This document shows, piece after piece, positions 31,845-41,478 of a DNA stretch of 62,573 nt. Both the position numbers and the translations under genes were made by a program. The first letter of the stretch is position 1; each line of letters starts with the position of its first letter. The stretch is taken from NCBI GenBank assembly GCA_022511445.1, contig JAFLVE010000108.1:1-62573 (forward strand). The letters are read 5' to 3'. The notes below the pieces were generated by a model. The model did not search any database and was not told the origin of the DNA. It was given only the letters and a program-made list of their open reading frames with translations. The stretch is from Clostridiales bacterium (lineage in GTDB: Bacteria > Bacillota > Clostridia > Christensenellales > Pumilibacteraceae).

Positions 31845-32570
31845 ATGGACAGAAAAAGAACGGTGCTTATAACGGGCGGCGCGCGCGGAATCGGCAGGCA
31901 AATGGCAATCGATTTCGGTAATGCGGGCTATAACGTTATAATAAACTACAACAAATCGGAAAAACAGGCTTTGGAGCTTGTCGGTGAGCTTAACGCAAAG
32001 GAAATAGCCTGTCAGGCTGTTAAAGCGGACGTGTCGAACGCTAAGGAAGTTGCCGCCATGGCGGACAAAATTGCGTTCGGTCCCGTCGATACGCTTATAA
32101 ATAACGCCGGTATCGCGCATATAAACATGCTCCAATTCGATACGGAATCCGACTTCGACAGGGTAATGGGCGTTGACCTTAAAGGCGTATGGCTTACGAC
32201 CAAGGCGTTTTTACCGGGTATGATAAGTCTCGGCTTCGGACGGATAATAAACATAAGCTCATTTTGGGCGGAGCGCGGCTCGAGCACCGAAACAATTTAC
32301 AGCGCCGCCAAGGCGGGCGTTAACGGATTGACAAAGGCGCTTTCCCGCGAGGTAGGCGAGTATGTTACCGTAAACGCAATCGTGGCGGGGCTTATTGCTA
32401 CCGATATGAACGAGTCTATTCCGACCGACGCATTAATCAAGATAGTCGATAACACGCCCGTTCGCCGCATAGGACGACCCGAGGATATAAGCCATGCCGC
32501 ACTTTTCCTTGCGGATGAAAAGTCGTCCTTTATTAACGGTGCACTTCTCCACGTCGACGGCGGATATTGA
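31845..32570 (+). CDS. Short-chain dehydrogenase/reductase (FabG/YmfI-like)
   Basis: A 241-residue NAD(P)-dependent oxidoreductase: TGGARGIG at 9-16 for cofactor binding, NNAGIA near 87-92, catalytic Ser in NISS, and YSAAK for Tyr and Lys. The stretch INISSFWAERGSSTETIYSAAK resembles YmfI, the EF-P 5-aminopentanone reductase, more than FabG of fatty acid synthesis, but either is possible. GAGGA lies 5 nt before the ATG. It stands alone between a terminator and a shared bidirectional terminator; no clear promoter was seen. Confidence 0.85.
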   Translation: MDRKRTVLITGGARGIGRQMAIDFGNAGYNVIINYNKSEKQALELVGELNAKEIACQAVKADVSNAKEVAAMADKIAFGPVDTLINNAGIAHINMLQFDTESDFDRVMGVDLKGVWLTTKAFLPGMISLGFGRIINISSFWAERGSSTETIYSAAKAGVNGLTKALSREVGEYVTVNAIVAGLIATDMNESIPTDALIKIVDNTPVRRIGRPEDISHAALFLADEKSSFINGALLHVDGGY

Positions 32571-32620
32571 TTTACGTTTTAAAATAGCGATTAGTAATAA
32601 AACATATTAATAAGGCATAC

Positions 32621-32653
32621 AAAAACGCCTCGAAAGAACTTCGAGGCGTTTTT
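32621..32653. terminator. Bidirectional terminator
   Basis: AAAAACGCCTCGA pairs with TCGAGGCGTTTTT between the convergent SDR and surface-protein genes. Confidence 0.9.
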
Positions 32654-32670
32654 CAGTTGAATCATATTAA

Positions 32671-35600
32671 TCAGTCGTCGAGGTCGTCGGCTTCGGGCTT
32701 TTTAGGCTCCTCGGGCGTCGTAGCTTCTTCGGGCGCCGCGTTTTCATCGGGCTCTGTAGTAGGCTCGGCAGGCTCCGCTGTCGGGATAGTCATATCGTCG
32801 TCGAGGTCGCTTTCCGCGATATCCGGCTTTCTTGCGGGTTTGGCGGAGTTCTCTTCGTTCGTCTTGAGCCTATCGAGCTCTTTGGCAAGGGCCGCACGGT
32901 CGTATTCGGAGGTATAAGCAACCTTCTTTTTCTTCTTGAGTCTGTCGCGGATGCGTACGACTATTATGATGATTATTGCGATTATGAGCGCCGCACCGAA
33001 GATAACGGTAGGGATAACCCAAGCGTCGATTCCTTTATCGGGCTTCTCGACATTAGAATCCGTTTCTTTGGTTTCCTCGGAGAGGGCAATAGTTTTGATA
33101 TACTTGTTGTTGCGGGCGCTGTTAACCGCATTTTCGTAAACGGTGTTGTTTACCTGGAAGAACGACACGTCGGCAACTATAAGCTGACCTTCGATATAGC
33201 TCGAAACGGTATTGCCGCCGAGGCTGATTGTAAGACCTATCGATCCGCCGTTGCTGCCCGACGCGATATAGAAGGAGTAGGTCTTAAAGGTTTCGTAATC
33301 GCGGGTATCTTCTCTGCCTTCCGAAATTAGGGTGGAAGTGTCCTTAATGTTGTCGAAGGAAACGGTTTGGGTGCCTGTAAGTTTAATTCCCGCGCCTATC
33401 TTATCCTCGTTGTTGCGGGCTTCCTCCGACAAGCGAACTTTAAGAGTTACGTCGATGCGGTAGTACATGTTGGAAACGAGCGCAAGGCTGTGGGCGTATG
33501 CGGCTTCGGTATAGTTGGGAAGGGTGTTGTAGAGTAAGAGCATGTTGCCGCTGTAATCCTTCTTGTCAAAGCCTTCGAGCTTAATGCTGTCATGCATCAA
33601 TTCCGTATTGAATATACCGTAAATGGCGTTTTCGGAAACAGCGGTGTAAATGCTGTAATTGTACGGAGTTGCGTAGCCTTTGGCCGCGTTGTAGGAATAG
33701 AAGTCGTAGTAGTAAAGTTCGGGCTGTTTGAACGAGTAGACGCCGTAATCGAGGTGTTTATACGCAGGGGTGGTTATGTCCTCGCGGTACTTGTTGAGTA
33801 TTTGAGTATACTCGGTTTGTAAATCGGAGCCTTCGCTTGCCGTCCAGGTGTTGTAAGATACGCTCTTAACGTATATAACGCCGTCGGAAAGCTTTTCGGT
33901 ATTGTTGTATCTGTCGTTGAGACCGAGCCAAATCTCGAGCCTTACTGTGTCGGTCGCCAAGGGTGCGTCGATATAGAAGGTGAACTTCTTAAACGCCCCG
34001 TCGGTGGACGTAATGTTTTCTATTGAGGAAAGGGTTTGGTTGCCGTTACCGCGGAGCAGGAGCGTAGCGCCGTAGCTATCGTCGGAAATGCCGGAAACTG
34101 CCATTTCAACTTCGAGTTTGTACGACGTATCTACGGTTACCGTAAGGTCGGAAGAGCGGTAGCAGTACGCGGTTTTCAGGGGCGAGCTTAATACCAAAAC
34201 GTTGTAAAGGGGGGCGTTGGCAAACGACGAAGGGTCTTGAGCGTAAATCTTTCCCGCAACCTTGTCGTATTCCTCGACCGGCAAAATGCCGTGAACGGCT
34301 TTGTCCATATTGACTTCGTTTTTAGAGAAGCCGGGTACGTCGATGCTTTGCGCCGTATATAAGGTCCAAGCGGCGGCGGGTAGAGGGAACTCGATGTTGT
34401 CGCTTTCAAGGTCGCCGATAGAGGAGAAGTTACCATTGGTTACGCCGGTATCGGGTTGTGCCGCGTCGAGGGTGAGGAAGTATTCGCCGGACGCGGAAAG
34501 CTTGGAGTACTCGCTGTATTTAAGTTCGGTAAATGTCACGTTGTCGAACATTGCTATGCCGGACGACTTGCTGTTGGGCGCGCCGAACCACAGCTCGAAA
34601 TGAACGGTAAGATCGCTCATGTTGGAGCCTTTGATATAAACGGCGTGCTCGGTCCAACCGTACGTTGCGGCGTCGCCGTTATAGGAAAGACCTGTGTACC
34701 ATTGAGCAAGCTTGTTGTCGGTCGAGGTGTTGTTCTCTTCGCCCTTAACGCCTATCGTAATTCCGCTGCCGCCCTCGATGCTGTCGCCCTTAACCCAAAC
34801 GCCGAAGCGGTAATAGCCGAAGCGTTTAATGGTAAAGTCGGGGGAGGCTACGCCGTGAGCGGAGGGCTCGAATTCTTTTTTGACGGTGTTGTAGGTGCTG
34901 ATAACAAGAATGTTGCCGTTAGTGCCGGGAATAAGATCGTTGTGGTATTCCGCTTTGTTTTCCGATCTGCCGAGTGGCGCCCAAGGATTGGAGGAGAAGC
35001 CGTTTTCCTTGTTTTCTATATCAGCGTCTATATACGAGTTGTAGACGAACGCGCTGGACGAGCCGACAAAGGGTTCCTCCTCGGCGTCGGGATCGTATAC
35101 TGCATTTAAATCCCACAGCTTATTGTTCTTCTCGTCGGAGAAGGTGCCTATCTCGCACAACTCGCCGTCTTCGTTTTCGGCGGTCATTAAGTCGAGCTCG
35201 TAAAGGTCGAGGAGCTTTGCATTGCCCGCGGTGTTGGCGTAAAGGTTTTCGCCTACGGGGATAAAGTCCTCGGTATCGAATGCGAAGTCGCTTGCCGAAA
35301 TGCGCTCTGCCTTAACGGTGTCGAAGAATACGTAGCCGCTTGCAAGGCGGGGCATAACGGGGAGCTCCTCGTCGTCATCGGTTGCCTCGTCGCCAAGCCC
35401 GAGAACAAGTTTAACGGTGCTCGAGACGGAAGAAGAGGTCCTTACATAGATAGTGTACTTTGCCCAACCGTAAAGGTTGTCTTTTGTGAATACGGGGGCG
35501 CCGTTTACTTTTTGGAAGTCGGCGACGGTGTTGATGTTTACAAACGAAATGTTTTTGCCGAGGCCCGTCAGTTTAACGGTCGCGCCGGTGTCGGACGCGA

Positions 35601-36123
35601 AGTCGCCCGTCTTAACCCAGGCGGAAACACGGTAATAAGAGTTGGGCTCGAAGGTCATGTCGGACGAGGAGTAGGTATAGCCCGCCTCCGCACCTTTGCC
35701 GGTGTTTATAAGGAGAGCTTTTTCGCTTCCGCCGTACTCGGAGCTGGAGCCGAATATGGTTTTAGGGAGCTTATCTTCCGTTTTGTACTCTTCGTACTGG
35801 TCGAGCTTAAGCTTTTCGTTGCCGCTTTCCGAACTGACGTAAGCGCCGGGGTTTAAGTCCACAACGCCCGTTACGAGATTGGGATTGCTGCTGCCTATTG
35901 CCGCGCCCGTCCAGCCGGAGGGGGAGGCGGGAGTGCTACCCGACGATTCCGTAAAGTCGGTATTGGAAATCCCCGCCGAAGTGGGGATATACTCTTGGGT
36001 ATCCTCGGCGCGCGCCGACCTTGTAAAGTTCAGCGACATTGCTATGGAAATAAACGCCAAGGCGAGCGCCAAAATAAGCGCCGTGAAGACTGTTCGATTG
36101 GTTACTCTTTTGATAGATCGCAT
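32671..36123 (-). CDS. Giant type I surface protein with four CBM-like modules
   Basis: An 1150-residue protein: signal peptide 1 to about 39 (cut near ARA-ED), four repeated beta-sandwich modules, a single membrane helix (about 1034-1057), a KKKKK stop-transfer and a 90-residue cytosolic tail rich in Pro, Glu and Thr. Module cores lie at about 162-275, 437-535, 667-758 and 887-990; each has a YYR(V/F/I)..WVK-type strand, a KLTG or similar strand, a GW..(Y/H)..YI strand and a closing F.D.V/V..V strand, like CBM4/9 carbohydrate-binding folds. It probably binds glycans outside the cell and signals or anchors inside. I start at ATG 36123 behind AGGTG. No enzyme motif is visible. Confidence 0.82.
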   Translation of the reverse strand: MRSIKRVTNRTVFTALILALALAFISIAMSLNFTRSARAEDTQEYIPTSAGISNTDFTESSGSTPASPSGWTGAAIGSSNPNLVTGVVDLNPGAYVSSESGNEKLKLDQYEEYKTEDKLPKTIFGSSSEYGGSEKALLINTGKGAEAGYTYSSSDMTFEPNSYYRVSAWVKTGDFASDTGATVKLTGLGKNISFVNINTVADFQKVNGAPVFTKDNLYGWAKYTIYVRTSSSVSSTVKLVLGLGDEATDDDEELPVMPRLASGYVFFDTVKAERISASDFAFDTEDFIPVGENLYANTAGNAKLLDLYELDLMTAENEDGELCEIGTFSDEKNNKLWDLNAVYDPDAEEEPFVGSSSAFVYNSYIDADIENKENGFSSNPWAPLGRSENKAEYHNDLIPGTNGNILVISTYNTVKKEFEPSAHGVASPDFTIKRFGYYRFGVWVKGDSIEGGSGITIGVKGEENNTSTDNKLAQWYTGLSYNGDAATYGWTEHAVYIKGSNMSDLTVHFELWFGAPNSKSSGIAMFDNVTFTELKYSEYSKLSASGEYFLTLDAAQPDTGVTNGNFSSIGDLESDNIEFPLPAAAWTLYTAQSIDVPGFSKNEVNMDKAVHGILPVEEYDKVAGKIYAQDPSSFANAPLYNVLVLSSPLKTAYCYRSSDLTVTVDTSYKLEVEMAVSGISDDSYGATLLLRGNGNQTLSSIENITSTDGAFKKFTFYIDAPLATDTVRLEIWLGLNDRYNNTEKLSDGVIYVKSVSYNTWTASEGSDLQTEYTQILNKYREDITTPAYKHLDYGVYSFKQPELYYYDFYSYNAAKGYATPYNYSIYTAVSENAIYGIFNTELMHDSIKLEGFDKKDYSGNMLLLYNTLPNYTEAAYAHSLALVSNMYYRIDVTLKVRLSEEARNNEDKIGAGIKLTGTQTVSFDNIKDTSTLISEGREDTRDYETFKTYSFYIASGSNGGSIGLTISLGGNTVSSYIEGQLIVADVSFFQVNNTVYENAVNSARNNKYIKTIALSEETKETDSNVEKPDKGIDAWVIPTVIFGAALIIAIIIIIVVRIRDRLKKKKKVAYTSEYDRAALAKELDRLKTNEENSAKPARKPDIAESDLDDDMTIPTAEPAEPTTEPDENAAPEEATTPEEPKKPEADDLDD

Positions 36124-36332
36124 GTGACACCTGTGCCTCATTTTTTTACACATCTAACATTATAATATAAATATCAAGAAATAGCAAACGTTTTAACGCC
36201 TTATCGCTTATTTTGCCCCAATTTTTTACAGCTTATTTGCAGCTTGTTCGAGCGGTGAAAAAAAATATAAATCTTTTTATCGCGATAGGCTCCGTTCGGT
36301 TATTTTTTGCCGAAAGGTGAAAAACTATTTAT

Positions 36333-36695
36333 GTGAAAAAAGGATTGAATAAAGCGATAGTCTATACGGGAAGCGCGCTTGTCGGCGCGATATCCGGGTT
36401 TTTCGGGGGCGGCGGCGGAATGCTATGCGTGCCGCTACTTTCAATGTCCGGGCTTGACGCCAAGCGCGCGCACGCCACGGCGCTTCTCGTTATACTCCCG
36501 ATATGTATTTTGAGCGCGTCTATATATATTGCCAACGGGTACTTTGACGCGAACGCCGTGCTTTGCGCCGTTATCGGCGTGTCGCTCGGCGGTGCGGCGG
36601 GAGCAATGCTTCTCGACAAGCTGAACGGCACGGTATTATCGTTTATCTTTGCGGCGCTCATGATTGCGGTGGGGATAAAGCTGGCGGCGGTATGA
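36333..36695 (+). CDS. Half-size TauE/SafE exporter, N-half
   Basis: A 120-residue membrane protein matching the first half of the TauE/SafE (TSUP) family, which moves sulfite, sulfonates or similar anions. After a basic start comes GAISGFFGGGGGMLCVPLL, the family's glycine-rich first repeat motif, and three further helices. Full-length members have about 250 residues with two such halves; the second half is the next gene, overlapping by 4 nt. It starts at GTG behind AAAGGTGA. The pair probably forms a heteromeric transporter. Confidence 0.85.
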   Translation: MKKGLNKAIVYTGSALVGAISGFFGGGGGMLCVPLLSMSGLDAKRAHATALLVILPICILSASIYIANGYFDANAVLCAVIGVSLGGAAGAMLLDKLNGTVLSFIFAALMIAVGIKLAAV

Positions 36696-37117
36696 CTTAT
36701 CAGCACGTTATCATTATAGTGTCCGCGCTCGGCGGGCTTATAGGCGGAATGGGTATGGGCGGAGGAACACTTCTTATTCCGCTTCTTACGCTTTGTGCGG
36801 GTGTGGAACAGCATCTCGCTCAGGCTATAAACCTTATTGCGTTTGTGCCTATGAGTATTATTGCGCTCTCCATTCACAGGCAAAACGGGTACGTTGCGGT
36901 AGGCACCGCGGTACCTATAGCGCTTATTGCGCTTATCGGTGCGGCGGCGGGCAGCATTGCCACCGTTTATGCGAGCGGACGAATATTAAAAATTTGCTTC
37001 GGCGTGTTTTTGACCGCGCTCGGGGTGGGTATAGCAATAAAAAACACGGTGCAGGTCGTTAAGAAATTCAAGAAAAACAAGCAGGCGAAAAAGCCGCAGT
37101 ACAAGACCGAGCGGTAA
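36692..37117 (+). CDS. Half-size TauE/SafE exporter, C-half
   Basis: A 141-residue partner of the preceding half: GGLIGGMGMGGGTLLIPLL repeats the TauE/SafE motif, four helices follow, and the tail is strongly basic (KKFKKNKQAKK). The ATG overlaps the previous stop (ATGA), so the two are translated together. Either a split of an ancestral full-length gene or an ancient unfused duplication explains the arrangement. Confidence 0.85.
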   Translation: MTYQHVIIIVSALGGLIGGMGMGGGTLLIPLLTLCAGVEQHLAQAINLIAFVPMSIIALSIHRQNGYVAVGTAVPIALIALIGAAAGSIATVYASGRILKICFGVFLTALGVGIAIKNTVQVVKKFKKNKQAKKPQYKTER

Positions 37118-37154
37118 AAGCGACAAAAACTAAACCGCAATATTCGGAAATGTG

Positions 37155-37183
37155 TTTACAAACGCGCGCGATTTTGCTATAAT
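37155..37183 (+). promoter_or_regulatory. Promoter of the rnf operon
   Basis: TTTACA (37155-37160), a 17-bp spacer with extended TGC and TATAAT (37178-37183). The leader is about 24 nt, with only a weak ribosome site before the TTG start. Confidence 0.75.
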
Positions 37184-37213
37184 TAGCTTAGCAAACTCGG
37201 TTAAAGTGCTGTA

Positions 37214-38509
37214 TTGAATTTAAAATCGTTCAAAAAGGGTATTCATACCCCTCATAACAAACTGACGGAAAGCAGATTCCTTGCCGAGGTTCCCGCACCC
37301 GGCACCGTTTATATTCCGCTGAGTCAGCATATAGGGAAGCCTGCGACGGCGGTCGTATCAATCGGGGATTACGTAAAGGCGGGGTCAAAAATCGGCGCCG
37401 CCGACGGGTTTGTTTCCGCCGATATTTTTTCGTCCGTTTCGGGAGCGGTTAAGGGTATACAAAAGCGGAAAACGGTGACGGGGTTTTGCGACCACGTAGT
37501 TATTGAAAACGACGGAAAAAACCTCGAGCAAACGTTACCGCCCGTTAGGGATTTAACCGATAAGGACGCACTGCTTAAGCGCATAAAGGAAGCGGGGCTT
37601 GTCGGTATGGGCGGAGCGGGTTTTCCTTCTCACGTAAAGTACGCGCCCAAAAACAAGGTCGACAGGTTTATAATTAACGGCGCGGAATGCGAGCCGTACA
37701 TAACGTGCGACTATCGGCTGCTTAGAGAGCGTACCGAAGAAGTTTTATTAGGTGCGCAGATGCTTGCAACCGTGCTCGGTATAGACGAGTTCGATATAGG
37801 GATAGAGGACAACAAGCCGCTTGCGATAGACGCCGTTTATTCCGTAATAGAAAACAATGGCGTCAAGGCGCGCGTGACCATGCTTAAAAGCAAGTATCCG
37901 CAGGGCGCTGAAAAGCAGCTTATTTACGCCGTTACGGGAAGAAAGGTGCCTTGCGGCGGACTTCCGTCCGACGTGGGTGCGGTAGTGGGCAACGTGCATA
38001 CCGCTTACGCTCTGTACGAGGCGGCACTACTCGGCAGACCGCTTTACAAGCGTGCCGTTACGGTAAGCGGAGATATTAAAAATCAGGGCAATTACTTTGT
38101 TCGTACCGGAACACTTTACGGCGATCTCGTCGACTTTTGCGGCGGGCTTTCGGGCGATTGCGCAAAGATTATTTCGGGCGGACCTATGATGGGGATTGCC
38201 ATTCCCGATTTAGACTATTCCATAAGCAAAACGTCCGGCTCGCTTTTGTTTTTGAGCGAAGAGGACGTAAACACGTCGCAGCCCAAGCCGTGTATAAACT
38301 GCGGAAAGTGCGCCCGCGCGTGCCCCATGAATTTAATGCCTATGTACATAGACGCGTATACGCTGAACGGCGATTATTCGACCGCTAAAAAGTACGGCGC
38401 GCTTAACTGTATCGAGTGCGGATGCTGTGCGTACACCTGTCCCGCAAAGCGCACTATCGTTCAGTCGGTAAAGCTTTGTAAACGTAAAATAAAGGAGCTG
38501 GGACTGTGA
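37214..38509 (+). CDS. rnfC: Rnf complex subunit C
   Basis: A 431-residue peripheral subunit of the Rnf ferredoxin:NAD+ oxidoreductase, the NADH- and FMN-binding entry point. GLVGMGGAGFPSHVK near 132-146 is the flavin/NADH region, NGAECEPY follows, and two [4Fe-4S] clusters are bound by Cys360, 363, 366, 370 and Cys399, 402, 405, 409. The N-terminal region resembles a biotinyl/lipoyl-type barrel, as usual. It starts at TTG, first in rnfCDGEAB. Rnf couples ferredoxin oxidation to Na+ or H+ export. Confidence 0.96.
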   Translation: MNLKSFKKGIHTPHNKLTESRFLAEVPAPGTVYIPLSQHIGKPATAVVSIGDYVKAGSKIGAADGFVSADIFSSVSGAVKGIQKRKTVTGFCDHVVIENDGKNLEQTLPPVRDLTDKDALLKRIKEAGLVGMGGAGFPSHVKYAPKNKVDRFIINGAECEPYITCDYRLLRERTEEVLLGAQMLATVLGIDEFDIGIEDNKPLAIDAVYSVIENNGVKARVTMLKSKYPQGAEKQLIYAVTGRKVPCGGLPSDVGAVVGNVHTAYALYEAALLGRPLYKRAVTVSGDIKNQGNYFVRTGTLYGDLVDFCGGLSGDCAKIISGGPMMGIAIPDLDYSISKTSGSLLFLSEEDVNTSQPKPCINCGKCARACPMNLMPMYIDAYTLNGDYSTAKKYGALNCIECGCCAYTCPAKRTIVQSVKLCKRKIKELGL

Positions 38510-39600
38510 AAAAAATTGTATCGGCTTCGCCTCAAATAACAAATCCCGTTAACTCGTCGCGGCGCATAATGATTGACGTACTGATTGCGCTGCTTCCGTG
38601 CGTTATCGCCGCTACGGTCTATTACGGCTACCACGTTATAATTAACCTTGTAACATGCCTTATTTTCTGCTTTGCCGCGGAGCTTCTTTACAATCTAATC
38701 GTCAACAAAAATTTCACCCGAGAGGGCGTTAAAAACGCGAGCGTTATCGACTGCTCGTTTGCGGTGACGGCCGTTATCCTTGCGCTTAATCTTCCCGCCG
38801 TTATGACCGTAAAATACTGGGGATTAAACGTAGTAAACAAGCTCGGCGAAACGGTGTTCTCTTTTGATACGGTTATATTGTGCGCGTTCGGCTCGATATT
38901 TGCAATCGTGCTTGTAAAAATGCTGTTCGGAGGGATAGGGCGGAACTTCGCCAATCCCGCATGCACGGGCAGAATCTTTTTGTTTATCGCGTTCGGCGGA
39001 GCGGGAGCGTTTAACCTTACAAGCTCGCTGCTCGGCGGAAGCGTTGCCTCGAGCGGCGCGACCTGGCTCGGCACTCGCGAGAGCGTAACGGGCTCCATGC
39101 TCCTTGATATGTTCCTCGGAAACACCGCGACTGCGGCGGTGGGAGAGACGTGCGTGATTGCGATTGCAATAGGGTTTATATATCTATCCCTGCGGCGCGT
39201 TATCGACCCGAGACTGCCGCTTATTACTATTGCATCTCTTGCGCTTTTTGCCTTCCTTTTCGACGTCGTTCCGTCGGGAATATCGGGCGCCGCAATGGGA
39301 AGAGAGGTTGCCGCGCACATTTTGTCGGGCGGCGTGCTGTTCGGCTCCGTGTTTATGCTGACGGACTACTCGACAAGCCCCAACACGTTTGTCGGAAGCG
39401 TTATATACGGCGTGGGAGTAGGGCTTATAACCGCGCTTATACGCGCGTTCGGAAGCTCGCCCGAGGGCTTTTCGTTTGCGCTTCTAATAATGAATCTCGT
39501 CGTGCCTCTTCTCGATAAATACATTATCCCCAAGCCGTTCGGTTACGTTAAGCCTAAAAAGCCGAGTAAAGCGCAGTCCGGCGTGGAGGTGAAAAAGTGA
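38506..39600 (+). CDS. rnfD: Rnf complex subunit D
   Basis: A 364-residue membrane subunit with about nine helices. A covalent FMN is expected at Thr186 in SGATWL, consistent with the S/T-G-A-T flavinylation pattern. GRNFANPACTGR near 145-156 and MLTDYSTSP near 287 are typical of the RnfD/NqrB family. It begins with GTG overlapping the rnfC stop (GTGA). Confidence 0.95.
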   Translation: MKKIVSASPQITNPVNSSRRIMIDVLIALLPCVIAATVYYGYHVIINLVTCLIFCFAAELLYNLIVNKNFTREGVKNASVIDCSFAVTAVILALNLPAVMTVKYWGLNVVNKLGETVFSFDTVILCAFGSIFAIVLVKMLFGGIGRNFANPACTGRIFLFIAFGGAGAFNLTSSLLGGSVASSGATWLGTRESVTGSMLLDMFLGNTATAAVGETCVIAIAIGFIYLSLRRVIDPRLPLITIASLALFAFLFDVVPSGISGAAMGREVAAHILSGGVLFGSVFMLTDYSTSPNTFVGSVIYGVGVGLITALIRAFGSSPEGFSFALLIMNLVVPLLDKYIIPKPFGYVKPKKPSKAQSGVEVKK

Positions 39601-40271
39601 ACAGGTCCGTTTTAAGCGCATTAAAGGCGGTTGCCGTGCTTGTCGCCATAACCGTAGTGAGCGTCGGGATCCTTACCGTTTGCAATATGTTTTTCCCTAA
39701 GTATACGCCCACGCTTGACGCCGAGACCGCGAGAAAGATTAATTCCATAGCAAAGGCGTGCGACAGCGACGAGGAAGCGTTTTCGGACGGATATATCGTA
39801 ATGCTGTACGAAGACGAAATTGGCGTGTCCCTTTCGGAGTTCAATAAGAACAACAAGTCGCGCAAGGCGGAAATACTCGCCGTATACGGTGAGCCGAAGG
39901 GGTATCTTACCGGCGCGTTTATAATCGAGAGCACCGCGGAAGGGCGGGACAGCAGTATAGTAATTCTCTCCGCATACAAGGACGGCGCTCTTTTCGGCGC
40001 GACGGTGAAAAAGCAGAACGAGAGCTATTTCGATAAATTGCCCGACAATCTTTTCGGATCGGTTTTGGGCTCGAGCGGCGACGTCGACCTAAAAGCCGAC
40101 CTCGGAAAGACGGGTGCGACCGTGTCGCTTACCGCGATTAACCGCGCGCTTAACATGTCTAACGCTTTTGCGCTTATCCACGGCGATAAGGTACGCGAGG
40201 CAATTTCGGCTCGTTCCAAAGCGGAGCTTCAATCGATCTCATCGAGCAAAAAGGGGGTGCGCCGTGACTAA
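39597..40271 (+). CDS. rnfG: Rnf complex subunit G
   Basis: A 224-residue subunit with one N-terminal membrane helix and an extracytoplasmic FMN-binding domain. The covalent FMN site is KTGATVS at 171-177, with Thr175 as the likely attachment residue, a target for the ApbE enzyme in this window. The domain is diverged in its first half: the usual GY.G-type elements are weak. GTG start overlapping the rnfD stop. Confidence 0.93.
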   Translation: MNRSVLSALKAVAVLVAITVVSVGILTVCNMFFPKYTPTLDAETARKINSIAKACDSDEEAFSDGYIVMLYEDEIGVSLSEFNKNNKSRKAEILAVYGEPKGYLTGAFIIESTAEGRDSSIVILSAYKDGALFGATVKKQNESYFDKLPDNLFGSVLGSSGDVDLKADLGKTGATVSLTAINRALNMSNAFALIHGDKVREAISARSKAELQSISSSKKGVRRD

Positions 40272-40872
40272 GCAAGAGTTCAAAAAGACCGCGCTTGGCG
40301 GACTTACCAACAACCCCGTGTTTGTTCTTGTGCTCGGAATGTGCCCTACGATAGCCAAGTCGGACAACATTATTAACGCCGTGTCGCTCGGGCTTTGCAC
40401 CGCGTTTGTGCTTGTATTCTCCAATCTTATAATTTCGCTATTAAGAAAAGTCATTCCCGACAAGGTGCATTTACCCGCGTATATAATTATTATCGCCTCG
40501 CTTGTTACGCTTGTTCAAATGGTTGTTTCGTCGTTTTTGCCTTCTCTTAACGACAGTATCGGCGCGTTTATTGCGCTTATCACCGTTAATTGCATAATCC
40601 TCGGCAGGGCGGAGGCGTTTGCCGGCAAAAACAAGGTGCTTCCGTCGGTTATCGACGGAGTGTCAATGGGTATAGGCTTTATCGCCTCTATTACGCTACT
40701 CGGCGCAGTGCGTCAGGGCTTGTGCGCGGTAATGGGAAGCGGGTTTTTCGATAAGACCATGGGCGGATTCATAGTGCTCGGACTGATGATGGCGGTGTTT
40801 AACGCCGTTTTCGCGGCGGCAAAGCGTGCGCGGACCGCCAAAACCGCATTGATTGAAAGGGAGGCGGCGTAA
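40264..40872 (+). CDS. rnfE: Rnf complex subunit E
   Basis: A 202-residue membrane subunit of the RnfA/RnfE/NqrDE family with six helices. The signature NNPVFVLVLGMCPTIAKSD at 16-34 includes the membrane cysteine that, paired with that of RnfA, holds an intramembrane iron-sulfur centre; ITVNCIILGR supplies the second cysteine. I start at GTG 40264, behind AAAGGGGGTG and overlapping rnfG by 8 nt. Confidence 0.95.
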   Translation: MTKQEFKKTALGGLTNNPVFVLVLGMCPTIAKSDNIINAVSLGLCTAFVLVFSNLIISLLRKVIPDKVHLPAYIIIIASLVTLVQMVVSSFLPSLNDSIGAFIALITVNCIILGRAEAFAGKNKVLPSVIDGVSMGIGFIASITLLGAVRQGLCAVMGSGFFDKTMGGFIVLGLMMAVFNAVFAAAKRARTAKTALIEREAA

Positions 40873-40873
40873 C

Positions 40874-41464
40874 ATGGAATACTTCGTTTCAATCGTATCT
40901 ATCGTAGTTTCGGGAGTGCTGACAAACAACATAGTGCTAAACCAAAGTCTCGGAATTTGTCCCTTCCTCGGCGTAAGCAAAAAAACGCAGTCTGCAATAG
41001 GAATGGGGCTCGCCGTAACGTTTGTAATAACGGTCGCTTCCGTCGTGTGCTGGCTATTGTACACATTCGTTCTCGAGCCGCTGTCCATTGCCTACTTGAG
41101 TACGATTGTTTTTATTCTTGTAATAGCCTCGCTCGTGCAATTACTCGATATTGTGCTTAAAAAGCTGTCGCCCACGCTGTACAGCTCGCTTGGAGTGTAC
41201 CTTGCGCTTATTACAACCAATTGCACGGTGCTCGGTACGGCAAACTCCGTCGTGTCGCAGGGACTGGACTTTTTCAGTACGCTTGTGACGGGCATTGCGA
41301 CGGGGCTCGGGTTTACGCTTGCGCTTATCCTTATGGCGGGAATCAGAGAAAAACAGGCGCTTTATAAGCCTCCTAAACCGTTTGTCGGATTCCCGCTCGC
41401 ACTAATCGCCGCAGGAATAATGGCGATGGCGTTCTACGGTTTTAACGGTCTGTCGTTTACTTAA
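40874..41464 (+). CDS. rnfA: Rnf complex subunit A
   Basis: A 196-residue paralogue of RnfE with six membrane helices in inverted topology. NNIVLNQSLGICPFLG at about 18-33 and TTNCTVLG carry the two conserved cysteines. I start at ATG 40874, 1 nt after the rnfE stop, with GGGAGG 9 nt upstream inside rnfE; an upstream frame start is not supported. Confidence 0.95.
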   Translation: MEYFVSIVSIVVSGVLTNNIVLNQSLGICPFLGVSKKTQSAIGMGLAVTFVITVASVVCWLLYTFVLEPLSIAYLSTIVFILVIASLVQLLDIVLKKLSPTLYSSLGVYLALITTNCTVLGTANSVVSQGLDFFSTLVTGIATGLGFTLALILMAGIREKQALYKPPKPFVGFPLALIAAGIMAMAFYGFNGLSFT

Positions 41465-41478
41465 AGAGAGGGGAAGGA

